DNA from: Glebionis coronaria
Taxonomy: Eukaryota; Streptophyta; Magnoliopsida; Asterales; Asteraceae
DNA length: 64,000 nt
Assembly: GCA_025667525.1 (NCBI GenBank)
Contig: JANFOE010000576.1
Span: 434,001 to 498,000 of the forward strand
Direction of reading: 5' to 3'
A program made the position numbers and the translations under genes. Positions 11,041 to 22,630 of the stretch are shown piece after piece; positions within the stretch are counted from its first letter, which is position 1; each line of letters opens with the position of its first letter. The notes under the pieces were generated by a model. It was given only the letters and a program-made list of their open reading frames with translations. It ran no database searches and had not been told where the DNA came from.

Positions 11041-12416
11041 CCTCACAAAGATGTATTCGAGAACAAGAAAATCACCGAAACGTTTCCTCTCGAGACTCTC
11101 GGTGTGATGAATTCTAAGGGCGACACCCCATTGTTTGCCGACATTGCAAACTACCATGCGGGGAACTTCATAATCAAGGGTATGACGACACAACAAAAGC
11201 GGAAATTCTTTCATGACGTCAAGTTCTATTTTTGGGATGACCCTTATCTCTTTCGGGTTTGTGCGGATCAACTCATTTGACGTTGTGTCTTTGGTACCGA
11301 AGCTTCTAACATCCTTAGAACTTGTCACGAGGGACCCACGGGTGGTCACCACGGTGCTAATTTCACGGCGAAGAAAGTGTTCGATGCCGGCTTCTTTTGG
11401 CCTACGATCTATCGTGATGCACATGCACTTGTGAAATCATGTGATTCTTTCCAACGTCAAGGAAAATCGTCTCAACGTGATGAAATGCCACAAAATATAA
11501 TTCAAGTTTGTGAGATTTTCTACATTTGGGGCATTGCCTTTATGGGGTCGTTCCCATCATCTCATGGTAACAAGTATATCCTCGTCGCCGTCGACTACCT
11601 ATCTAAGTGGGTGGAAGCTAAGGCTTTGCCTACGAATGATGCTCGTGTGGTAGTGAAGTTTTTGAAAAAACTATTCTCTCGATTTGGAACCCCTCGTGCT
11701 ATTATAAGCGATCGTGGAACCCATTTTTGTAATGATCAATTCGAAAGGTTCTAAGGAAATATGGGGTTACACATCGTCTTTCTACGGCTGATCACCCGCA
11801 AACGAGTGGGCAAGTCGAGGTTTCAAACCGAGCATTGAAGAGGATTTTAGAGAGGTCGATTGGAGAAAACCGTGCTTCATGGTCCGACAAACTCGATGAC
11901 GCTTTATGGGCCTTTCGGACCGCTTATAAGACACCTATCGGTTGTACTCCTTATAAGTTGGTTTATGGAAAGAATTTCCACTTGACTATTGAATTGGAAC
12001 ACAAGGCATATTGGGCTCTAAAGCATGCCAATTATGACTTGAAGACCGTGGGAGATCACCGGAAAATACAATTAAATTAATTGGATGAATTAAGAGATAA
12101 TTCTTATGAAAATTCATTAATTTTTAAGGAAAAGACTAAAAAGTTTCAAGATTCAAAGATTAAAAACCGAGTTTTTAACGTTGGTGATCAAGTGTTACTT
12201 TTTAACTCTCGTTTGAAGATATTTTCCGGGAAATTGAAATCTCGTTGGTCGGGTACGTTCACCATAGCACAAGTGTTTCCTTATGGGACCATCGAGCTAG
12301 CTCAAAATGATGGTCCTAATTTCAAGGTGAATGGACATAGGCTTAGGCATTACTTCAGTGGGAAAGTCCCTTCTTTAGACGACGTCGACCAAGTCACCTT
12401 CCCCAATGATAATTAG
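11041..12416 (+). pseudogene. Element A integrase (copy 2), catalytically dead
   Basis: Same domain order as copy 1: zinc-finger half with CDSFQRQGK (a Cys of the CxxC pair is Phe here), core at 11377-11754, second core part at 11835-12080, C-terminal domain at 12081-12416. The first catalytic Asp is again Ala (GCC at 11536-11538) in YIWGIAFMG. The frameshift before 11754 and the TAA at 12078-12080 match copy 1. A private TGA lies at 11278-11280. Confidence 0.88.
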
Positions 12417-14581
12417 CATTGAGGGGATCGAGTCGAGCTCAAGACTCGGTAATAAAAAACGAGGTGCCTCGTGGGGGAGATCCCATTCTTATCCATGTAT
12501 ATATTATTTCTTTCTAATGTAGTAATGAGAGGGGATTTGTGCACTTCCAACTCGTTGTCTCGTGGTTGTTTTTGAATGTGTTATCTAGATCATCATCATC
12601 ACCACGATTGAAGACTCCCGTGTTCGTTTACGTGAGCCTCGATCGTTTGCTTGAAGAATTTTCACGAATCCATGACATATCCTTTATTTTTCTAACAATT
12701 ATCTTTTTGCATAATTCATAAACGGATTTAGATATATTGTTGATCACCCTTTCCATGCTAGATCCTAAGCATTCGACTCTTCATCTCTAGTATGGGGGTG
12801 CTCCATCTTTAGACTCGAAACATTGAGGACAATTTTTAATTTTAGTATGGGGGGTGAATAGATACTTGCCTTGCTACGCCCTCACGTTCTCCAACTTACA
12901 TCGTTTTGTTTTGTTTTGTTGCAAATAAGGCTAAAAATGGCCAGATATTAAAATTTTCTTATTTTTCATAAGTGTTTTTAAGACACGAATGTATATTTTC
13001 TAATGGGTAGAATAAGAGTTCATTTTTGACTTGATGGGCATTTGGAGCCCTTTACATTCCTTAACACGCTTGAATCAAGTTTTGCTAGACTTCTATATTG
13101 GGAACTTTAAAACGCTAAAATCTTAGGTCATACGGGTTAAGAACAAGAACTATTCGCAAGTTCCTATAATTGATCCTAGAAAGTTACTTATCATGGGAAC
13201 TTTAAAAATGCATTCTCTAAACTTGAAAAAGTATTAGAAAGTGAAAGATCCTATAGGTGACTTGAAAACCCAAAACATCGATTTAATATAGTCTTAATGA
13301 AGCTAATCCAAATTTGGCTTAATTTTGACTTGCATGGCTAAGTATTCACAAGTCTCTTTAATTAGAGGTCTCTAAATAGTGAAGAACGAGAAGTGATAGA
13401 GTTAGACCAGTGATCATGCTAAACGTAGAACATGAAAATGTTCTTTCAAACACTCATATGTTTTAATTGTGGCTTTTTCTCCTATAAGATCAATGCATTA
13501 GGAATAAAATAATTACAATGAGTAAGGTCGTACGATTTAAAAGGTTACTTAGCTTCTAGCCCAAGATCGTATAAAAGTTGCTCGTGGTTGAATAGAATTC
13601 ATAGCCAAGGCATAACTTATTGAAGCGAGACGCGAAGATTTGTGAAGATGCAAAAAGGCCCTAACAAGGCATGAGGAGCTATATTTTGTTGCTAAAGATC
13701 CAAGATGATGTGAAGAATCATTATTCCAAAATCAGTATGAAGGATCGAGACACACGACGAAAAGCAATTACTCTCGTAAAGATCATGGAGAAAGTCTATC
13801 CAAAAAGATCCTAACAAGGTATGAGGATAAATATATCCAAGTCCTAAAAGGAGGCGGATCGTTGTATATCAAAATCCAAAATAAAGATTGAAGAAAAATG
13901 ATGAAGTCGTGGTCCAAGTATGAAGAATCTCTCAAAAATGTCAAGTGAAGAAATTCCAAAATATGAAGAGAAGACCATAATTTTAAGAACGAATTCTGAA
14001 GATTCGAAGTATGAAGTACATGCCAAATATCGGTCCGAGAATGGTCTCAAATCGTGAAACGAGTTATGCCAAATATGAACTTAAGGAGATTACGAGAAGC
14101 CGTTTTAAAAGATTTTGTCCTTTATCTAACTATCGATTAAATCGTGCTACTTTATCTTCGGACTAATAAATACTCAAATAAGTCAATATGAATCACTTGT
14201 GATCCATAAAAATAGTTTAAAAAATTCTAGATACCTTTTATTTTCATAATAACTAGGATTGCGGGGAGAAAAAGTTTTACACAATTTGGACGTATATGTA
14301 GTGTTAGCATTGTGACTTGTACCAACAATGATCTCGTTTTTTCACTTAGCATGGAATGTATGACAATCGAGGATGACGAACTTAACTCTATGAGACATTC
14401 ACTTATTTTTATTCATTGACCCGAAAAGTCACATTCGTGATGAAAATCATACATTATGTCTTTCACACATCTTAGTAGTATTGTATCGAATTTACTTTTC
14501 AATATAGGATAATAAAATTGAATTTTGGAGATGCTTTGATACTTTATTCTAGCATTGCGTGAGGGCACAACAATGGTTTAG
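12417..14581 (+). other. Element A 3' noncoding region, copy 2
   Basis: Duplicate of 5968-8130, without an env-like ORF. The small hairpin is at about 12818-12837, with one arm mutated (CAATTTTT). From about 13070 the block shared with copy 1 and element F begins. Confidence 0.7.
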
Positions 14582-14591
14582 TATGGGGGAG
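14582..14591 (+). other. Polypurine tract before element A LTR (copy 2)
   Basis: TATGGGGGAG, identical to copy 1, directly before TGATGAGATGG. Confidence 0.8.
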
Positions 14592-17500
14592 TGATGAGAT
14601 GGCAATTATACATGATCTCGTCGTTCTTTTCGGGCTTTAAATACATAAAATGTCATAAAAATACCATATATATATGCTTGTGTTTGTTTACTTGTGTATT
14701 TTAGGTATGGATATTGTGAAAGAGACAAAAGATCACAAGAAACAAGGAAAAACAAACACGAGAAACGAAGCCGCACAATGAACCGGGCCCTAGTCTATGA
14801 TTTTTCAAAGAAAAGACCTTGAAGATTTGAAGATGTACAAGAATGATCCCTCATAAATGAAGAAATGACACTTAATACCCTTGTATATTCATAAATACAA
14901 GTTTGGTCCCTTAAGTTTGTCAAAATTACAAAAAGGTCCCTCAACTTTGAAGATTTGGCAAGTTTAATCCCTCAAGATTCAAAATTGTCAACAATGGTCC
15001 TTCATAATGTCAAACATCCAATGAAGACGTTCAAAATATCAAGATTGTCCAATATCAGCCCTTGAAATATCCAAAATGGCAAAACAAACCCTTGAAAATA
15101 CTTTGGAAAAGTATTTGTGGCAAATGTGTGAAATAAGAAAGTTTATTAACAAAGGAAAATCGTTTTGGTGGATGAAAAACATTGTTTACCACTTTTGCCA
15201 AAAGACAAGGGCTGAATGTATGCATTTGAAACATTTGAAAAAGAATTGCGCCAAACACATTCCCTTTCCACTAAAATCGGATCAAATGGAGCCACTATTC
15301 ACCCTCTACTCCCAGATTTTACTTTCACCCATCAAAGGGTAAATCCCAATTAACACATCCCACGTGTGATTCCCCTTCACACGCATCTATCCCACACTCA
15401 ACTCACCCATCCCATCACCCAATGGACTCCACCCATCAACCTCGTCCACCAATCAACATACAACTTCCTCTCCAAGAAATCCTGGTGGCAAGATCAACGT
15501 TTTAAGGCTTATACTTGGTCGCAAAAGTATAAATGAACGTCCAAGATCACGTTGGACAGCTCATCAACAACAAATGTCTAGAAGACTCAAAGGGCATTTT
15601 AGGGACTTCTTAGCTAGGGTTTTCATTGTAATCTCAGCCTCAAAGGCCTATATAAAGACTCCTCAACCTGTGAGAGAGCTTTTGTTCCAGTTGTTCCCTT
15701 AAACATTGTAATTCCTTTTTTAAAATTTATAAAAGTTTGGTATTATGAAAAAATTGTAATTCTTTTTTTATGTTTTTGAAAGTTGGTTTTGTTTAAGAGT
15801 GAGGTTGAGTTCCATTTTATGTTATAAAGATGTTTTGATCTTTGGATTGAAGCACGTTTTAATTTGACCAAGTTTTCAAGTTTAAAAATAGTTGAAAACC
15901 TTGTTCCTGTTTGGTTGAATTTGACTGTACTAACCCTTACCATTTGCCTAAATCTCTTGCAAGCTTGTTGACACCAAGCTTGTGAAGGGATTTAAGCCCT
16001 TGGTTGGTCTGTTTGCTCCTTTTGTTGAAGACATCAAGTCCTTGAGGTTCTACTTTGAACCATCAGCCAAGGCCTCATATCATCACCTTTGTTCAAGTAC
16101 CTTGGTCACTCTCTAGCTGTTGAGAGTGGTCCAAGGAGCATTGTTGATCCCCGTAGGAAGTTGTGGGGGATAGGTATTGGTTTTCTTTAATTTTCCTCTA
16201 AAAATATTGTTGTTGAAATCTGTTATGAACTTTGCTATGTGATTTGGAGTATTTGTATTTGTGCTTTATGTTTTGTTGCTTAGATCTGTTAGTTGTCACC
16301 TAGGTGAGGTATTTGAATCATAAAATTAGTAGGTTGTGTTTAAAAATCAAAAGTTTGTTTGAAAAGGTACTAAAACAAGGTTGTTTGGATTTTGGGATCA
16401 AAAGGCCGTGTGGCCTTGTGCCCTTGGTTCTTGGGGTTTGGATACTCTAAAAAGGGTATTTTTCACTGATTTGGTCATTGGTTAAGTGTTTCAATGTTTG
16501 GAAAAGGTTTGACAAGTTTTGGAAAAATCTGATAAAAAGGCTTTGAAATTGGTCAAACACATTAGATCCTATAAAATCTTTGTTGTTTGGATTTAGAGTC
16601 TGATTTTTGGTTAGGGAAGAGTTTAAGTGATAAGCTATCTGTGCAATATCTTTTTGTGGAATTTGGTGGCTTATTGAGTGTCTAGAGCTTATAGAAGTTG
16701 CCTGAAGTAGTCATTTGCATCAGCAAAGTGACCACCTCAATTTTTCTTTGCATCTTGTTATCTAGTGTATGCCCTGCTTATTTGTTGCTTGAAACTTGTT
16801 ATTGTGCTGCTTGTGAGTGTATTTGGCTATTTGGAATGTCTGCTTAAGTGCTTATAAGCCAACTGGCTTATTGGCCAATTTTGTCCAAAATTTGTCATCA
16901 TTTGGCTAACTGGCCTCTTGATTCACAAGGACGCAGCCTTGATTCCTTCATAAAAATTACTTATAACAAGCTCATATACAATCCCTGGCAATTTGGTAAC
17001 ATTTGGAGCACTTTGACTTTTGGTCAAATAAGCTATATTTGGCTTATTTTTTAGTTCTGCTTATTGGTACATGCAACAACTTACTTTTTGTGATAGGTGT
17101 CATTTTTCTTAGCTTATTATCATATTTGAGAAGTTACAAGTCTTTTGGTTAAGCTTTTGCTAGAAAACAAGCTTATTTAGCTTTTTCATCTAGCTTATTT
17201 GCTTCTACAGCTTATTCTACTTGACTTTTTGTGATTTTATTTTTTATTATTCTTAGTTAAGCTATTTGTAAGCTTTTGCAAAAAGAATCAGCTTTTGAAA
17301 CCCTCTAGAACTCAAACCCGACTAATTTGTCGTTTAGTGAAAAAAGTTCTTTTCTACTTTCTGGCTTATTACTTGAGCTTTTTCAAAATTTCTTTTTGCA
17401 AAAAGGTTTAGAATCTCAATAGAATGTTGTGTGTTCAAGGAGAGCTTATGGCATTAGCTTATAGCTTAATGGGCTTATTGGCCCATTAAGAATAAGCTGT

Positions 17501-18496
17501 TGACTTATTAAGCTATGTTAAGCACATTTTCAGCTTTTGGGCCTTTAGAATTTTATGCTTAGAATTGAATTTTGAGTCAGACTGGTGATTTTGGGCTTAT
17601 TCGGTTGAGTTTTATTTTATTTGGCCAAAAAGCCCATTAAGGTTGACTGTTTTTGTTATTAGCCCATTTGGGGGACCAATAGGGGTATTTTGGTAATTTC
17701 ACTTTTATTTTATATTTATTTAGGTCAAAATAAACTAGTTTGCAATTTTTTTTGAATTTATTATAATTTTTGTATTTTTATTATTATTTTATTATTATTT
17801 TATTATTATTTTATTATTATTTTATTATTAAAAATTATCTTTAGTAAATTATATTTTTACAACTTTTCCATTTTTCTTAGGTTAAATACATTAAGTTCGG
17901 TTTTTAGAACAATTGGATTATTTTTCTCATCATTTATTTAAATTTTAGTATTATTTAAATATTTTAATAGTTTTTAATCATTTAAAAATACTTTTAATTA
18001 GTTTTAAATTTTACAAAAATACTTTTTAGTTTAGTTAGATCATTTTAGAGTTTTACAAATTGAAAAATCTTTATTTAGGCTTTTTATTAATTATTTTGAT
18101 TTTTAGGGCATTAATTAGCATTTAAAAATTGATACTTAATTAAATAAAAGGTTTGAAAAAGTTTTGATCATTTGTAAACCCTATTTTGATTTTTAGTAAT
18201 TTTTGGTAATTTTTGGGGAATTTTTAGAATTAATTTTTATTTTGTCACTTTTTACGGTTTTACATTTTATCATCGTAGTTTAGTTTTCTCGTATCCGTCA
18301 TTCTAATTTCTCATCTTTTGTTTCTATATTAATCCAAAAACATACAAGTTATTCACACACAATAAACCTCCTTGGGAAACGAACTTATTTAGGTCATTAG
18401 TGCACGGTTTTCCTAAATCGTCGTACTTAATACTTACCGCTCTTTTACGCTCTTGTTTTTCCTATAGCAAGTGTAGTAAAATACTACAATCAATCA
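14592..18496 (+). repeat. Element A 3' LTR (copy 2, full)
   Basis: About 3.9 kb LTR starting TGATGAGATGG. U3 runs to a TATA box at 15648. The long R/U5 part includes a GCTTA-rich stretch (16840-17650) and TTATT-rich low complexity (17770-17830). The right end is placed at 18496 (..caatca), because element D gag sequence follows within a few tens of bases. A bit more or less is possible. No second full LTR of A is in the window to confirm the border. Confidence 0.7.
15648..15657 (+). promoter_or_regulatory. TATA box in element A LTR
   Basis: CTATATAAAG, 1.06 kb into the LTR and followed by a transcribed-looking leader. It is the best promoter candidate in this LTR. The copy 1 equivalent is mutated. 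Confidence 0.6.
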
Positions 18497-19474
18497 ACAA
18501 AAGAGTCTGTACCATATCTTAGAGGAACACTGAAAACAAGCGGAAGGCAGATGAAAATTTCCGTAGTAAGCACCAACAACCTCCTAAAAGGCAAAACGCT
18601 GGACAGGTTTACAGTACTACCACCACATGAAATAAGCCGTGTGTGGGTGCAAAACCCTTGTGCTCAAAGAGCTACTATCATCATACAGTTGATAGCCCAT
18701 GTCAGTCCTACCACAAGTGTGGACAAGTTGGTCATTTTGCCAAAACCTGTCAAGTCAATGTTGTCACTCAGGTCCGACCTAATCACAACACCGGGAACCA
18801 CAAAAACAGGGGCGGATACAATGCCCGTGGGAACGGGAACAAACAGCAGGGAAACCGAAATACTGCCAGAGGGAATGGCAATATACCCAAGAATGGAGTT
18901 GTGTGCTATGAGTGTGGAGCACCAGGCCATGTGAGGCCAGGTTGTCCCAAGTTGGCCAACCAGAACAGGAACAGTGGAGGAGCTTCATCAAGAGTGTACG
19001 TGGTCGGCAACGCGAAAGCCAACCCCGATTCTAATATCGTTACTAATACGTTCCTACTAAACAATCGTTATGCATCTGTTTTGTTTGATACTGGAGTAGA
19101 CCGAAGTTTTATATCCACTGAATTTAGCAATGTACTATAAGTCGTCCCATCGATTCTAGATCACCGTTACTCTGTAGAATTAGTTGACGGTACAACTGTA
19201 GATGTTGACACTATCATTAGAGGTCGTACCTTAAATCTTTCTAAACATCCATTCAACATTGACCTTATCCCCATAAACCTTGGTAGTTTTGACATTATTA
19301 TTAGCATGGACTGGTTAGCAAGATACCGCTCAGTCATTGTTTGCGATGAAAAACTAGTCCGTATCACGTGGGGAAACGAAACTTTAATCATTCGAGGAGA
19401 CGGTAACACCGACCTTACTGACACTAGACTTAGTGTTATCTCTTGTACTAAAGCCCAGAAATATTGTTGAGAGG
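18497..19474 (+). pseudogene. Element D gag C-terminus and protease, broken
   Basis: Remnant of a Tekay-type Gag-Pol cut on the left by element A and on the right by element C. The frame ENKRKADENFRSKHQQ opens at about 18531; a TGA near 18628 interrupts it. Two zinc knuckles follow. The first has lost a Cys (YHKCGQVGHFAKTC). The second is intact (CYECGAPGHVRPGC). The protease follows: [19 protein letters not shown], where the active site reads DTGV instead of DTGA. After a stop at 19138-19140 it continues with [20 protein letters not shown] and reaches the linker just before the insertion point. The domain order and motifs are those of the Tekay chromoviruses. Confidence 0.85.
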
Positions 19475-19479
19475 ATGTC
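19475..19479 (+). other. Target-site duplication of element C, left copy
   Basis: ATGTC, repeated at 47360-47364 on the other side of element C. Confidence 0.9.
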
Positions 19480-19532
19480 TCTAACACCCCCAATTTACAT
19501 TGCGTAGCGGAAATACACAATTGGGTGCTAGA
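19480..19532 (-). other. LTR-terminal hairpin, element C left LTR
   Basis: Outer arm 19480-19495 and inner arm 19519-19532. In sense RNA this is a 14-bp stem with one G-U pair, a two-base GG bulge and a 23-nt loop containing TTCCGCT. The arm includes the last base of the LTR. Confidence 0.65.
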
Positions 19533-22113
19533 CACAAGAATCGTCACACAAGGTATATCGAACGACTCAAAATAGAGACGTTTACACAAAATATAAACAT
19601 GATTTTCATAAATGGTCTAAAACATAGATTTCAACCCAAATTGTACTGACACGATACCAGAGTAAAGCGTTTAGTCCCATGGATCTCGACCAACAACCAA
19701 CAAGTTTAGTACAGTACATTAACATAAAGTAACTTGTTCAACATTAAAAGGTAGAAACAGTTTAGACCAACATTCTTCCAAAAGCCAAGCCACAACCTCC
19801 ACAGCCGGCTCCATCACTTCCTATTACCTGAAATACATGCATAAAACGAGTCAACAATAATGTTGAGCGAGACTATAGGTTTATCAAATCACATTTGAAC
19901 ACAAGAAGAAAATCAATCATAATCATTTATAGAATTGTCGTACACACAATCTATATTCAAGGCAGTAATAATAATGATATTATTAAACAAACATTGTATT
20001 TAAGCTCATGACACCGACCCCTTAACCAAATAGTCACCCACACCAAATGTCGGCATGACTAGAATAAAACCATTGCCCCTCTAGGGTATCAGTTGCTAGA
20101 ATACCACAATCTTATTCACGTAAAATTATCCTTCCCAGCGGGTTACTCAACGTAATGCCCTGGTCTCAGATAGGGTGGTCAACCCAATAGTACTATCATT
20201 AGAATAAGCGGCTACTCCCGAATCACAACATCAAGTCAGAAGATAGTTAACGGCTCATGAATTTAGGGTCTTTAGCAACAAGTTACTCTATACAATGAAA
20301 TCAACTTTAGGCAACATTCGGGTCCAACAATTACTCATGACTTGTGTTCATTTATTTTCAAATAGCATGTATCCCCCTCGCGGGTATTAAAATCATTAAA
20401 ACGAGTAGAAAGCGAGGCTATAGACTTACCTTAGTATAAGAGATCTAGCGAGATGATCGTCGACTATAATGGATGCCTTTCAAACACGAGAACCGCTACC
20501 TATCAAATAAGGCGCGTTCATTAATAATGACTCGAGAAATAAATCACACATAACAATATCAAACTCAAACTCATAAAGTCACGATAAACTCGAGAGAAAA
20601 CGATATAAATAACTTCATTATACTTTACTACACATTTACTTTACCATTTTACAATTTTTACAAAGTTCGCCGGCACATACTACATGTACTAGCTTATTTA
20701 CCCCTTTTAAACTCGTCAACCGTTTATGAAATGACTCGATGAACTAACTTACTATATATAGAAAGTCCTCTTACAATTTGATCAAATGAAATTACTTTTA
20801 AAGTACTTTACCCGACTCATTTTCAAACTACAAAATCCGGACAGATTTACGTTAAATTTTCATACAACCGTTTTAACTTATTTAAACGACTCCGTTTACA
20901 AAACCGACACTCGGGTTTTAAAGTAAACTCAACCTAATAAGTGAACACCTCATTATCAGTATATTACATTTTTCAAAACATCCATCTAGAGTCCCCGAGA
21001 TTCGATCCAAATATCGACAACAACTATTCGTAGTGCCTATACTCGTCTCCCGGTACACGATCATTCAAAACATCATAACTTCGCGCTCGTTTGGAGCTAG
21101 AAGCTCTACCTTATATCAAATAGAAGCTAAGAAAATTATCTACAACCCTAGGCTATAAGTTAAGACATATTTAAAACATAAAAATTCGGATTTTACACTT
21201 TACTTACTGTTATAAAATGACTATAAAAATCTTGTACAAAATCAACTTTTTGATAAAAACCAACCATGAAAATGATCATTACTATACCCTAATATCATCA
21301 TACATCAACCATAACGTCTAAATCATAATCAAAATAAAAATCTTAAGATCAAAATGAAGTTTCTAACAAGATTTTTAGCAAGAACCACCATGGATCATCA
21401 TGAAAATGCCATGCATGATCATAGCTCCTACCTACCAACATCAAGAAAAAAAATGTGCTTGCATGTAAGAAATTCTTACACCAATATGATCCTTGATCAA
21501 ATATAAGAGTGGGTTTATGCTTGGTTTAGCTTGAATCAACCTCAAACTCAAGATAATTTGAAGTTTGAATGTGTTTTGGGGTGTGGGTGGTGTTTCGGCA
21601 ATCAAGAGAGAAAAAGAGAGAGATGAGAGAAATTTTAAATATGGAAGTGTGTGTTTGTTTGTGGTTTATATATAGTGTGGGGTAGGGACCAAAGTCACAA
21701 TTTAGCAATAGTTGTGGCTAAAACTGTAAATAGTTAGCTAAAAAGCGGGAAATAACTATTAGTCAATTTTCAAAATATTTACGGGACTCGGGTTTCATAA
21801 AGATACTTTTAAAAATTTAAAACGTACCTCAAAAATAATAATATCGACTCTCGACTCGACTTAACACGTCATTTAAAATAAAATCTCAAAAATGACAAAA
21901 ATCGAACATTCGACAATAAAACGTAAAATATTCGGCATCCATCGACATCACGCTTGTTAATACTCCTTATACTTAATAAATATTAAATATAGAACTTCCA
22001 ACATCGGTTTGAACTTAAACCTCCAAAAATAAATATCGTTCAAACTCATCCAAAAATTTCAAAAATAATTGTAAAATAAGATTAAGTAATGACCTTGGTT
22101 TTGGGTTTTCACA
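19480..22113 (-). repeat. Element C 3' LTR (left)
   Basis: 2634 bp. It holds a TATA-like box at 21665-21675 (minus strand), a pyrimidine-rich stretch after it, a candidate splice donor at 20429 and acceptor at 19828 (minus strand), and the terminal hairpin at 19480-19532. It is related in sequence to the LTRs of element B (for example the shared stretch around 20990-21065). Confidence 0.9.
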
Positions 22114-22148
22114 TCCCCCCTTCTTAAAAGAAGCGACGTCCGCGGCGC
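22114..22148 (-). other. Element C polypurine tract region
   Basis: On the minus strand AAGAAGGGGGGA directly precedes the LTR start TGTGAAAACCC (22113 downward). The short spacer holds nothing else. Confidence 0.75.
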
Positions 22149-22625
22149 TTAATCCTTCCTAAAAAAATGAGGATACCTGTCCTTAAAGAAATCCTCACGT
22201 TCCCACGTAAATTCTGGCCCACGTCTAGAGTTCCATCTCACCTTCACAATCGAAATTCTACTATGCTTCAACTTCTTAACTTCCCTATCCATTATCTCTA
22301 CAGGTTCCTCTATAAAATGCAACTTATCATCAAGTTGAATTTCCTCCAATGGAATCACCACATCCCTTTCAGCTAAACACTTCTTCAGATTAGACACATG
22401 AAAAGTATTATGAATAGCCTTAAGCTCATCAGGCAATTCTAACTTATAAGCCACCAATCCAATCCTTTGGATAATCTTAAATGGTCCAATATATCTCGGG
22501 ATCAACTTTCCTCTCTTTCCAAAACGTATTACTCCTTTCCATGGAGATACCTTCAACATAACCATGTCTCCTACTTCAAACTCCAACGGTTTCCTTCTGT
22601 TATCAGCATAACTCTTTTGTCTACT
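22149..22625 (-). pseudogene. Element C integrase C-terminus with chromodomain
   Basis: The last about 160 codons of the polyprotein are open. They start [20 protein letters not shown] at the insertion site, continue [19 protein letters not shown] and YIGPFKIIQRIG, then [13 protein letters not shown], then a chromodomain-like end ([37 protein letters not shown]). The stop is at 22149. It is cut off from the integrase core at 39173 by element B. Counting the duplicated TCTGG once, the reading frame is continuous across the site, so B landed in a then-open frame. Confidence 0.88.
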
Positions 22626-22630
22626 TCTGG
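22626..22630 (+). other. Target-site duplication of element B, left copy
   Basis: TCTGG, repeated at 39168-39172. Confidence 0.9.

Larger units (their letters stand above)
10384..16837 (+). repeat. Tandem duplication, unit 2 (6.45 kb)
   Basis: Second unit, starting at ttggggcacaagg. Three bases (CGA, 10381-10383) that match neither end separate the units. The unit ends at ggaat (16833-16837), after which the LTR continues as it would have in copy 1. This unit holds no gag, protease or RT palm. Confidence 0.93.
1..18496 (+). mobile_element. Element A: Athila-type Ty3/gypsy retrotransposon, 5' LTR outside window, internally duplicated
   Basis: Order on the + strand is leader, gag, protease, RT, RNase H, integrase, a 2.2 kb noncoding 3' region, a polypurine tract and an LTR. 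Pol then restarts inside the LTR for a second pass. The clade call rests on Athila hallmarks seen here: the protease motif ADLGASINLMP, the RT box FMDDF, and an integrase ending without a chromodomain. The window opens just after where a 5' LTR and primer-binding site should be; the first bases (cgggggttttgcc) may be the tail of that site. The element sits inside the gag of element D, whose reading frame appears right after the LTR. The exact right border (18496, after ..tactacaatca) is a best guess, because the matching target duplication would lie left of the window. Confidence 0.85.

Noticed and set aside
16838..18496. A separate element or gene in the GCTTA-rich stretch
   Set aside because: It continues the copy 2 LTR without a border signal or TSD; composition resembles the F LTR interior.
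18551..18934. 127-codon ORF in another frame over D gag
   Set aside because: The zinc-knuckle frame (18643-19140) is the real one; the other frame has no motifs.
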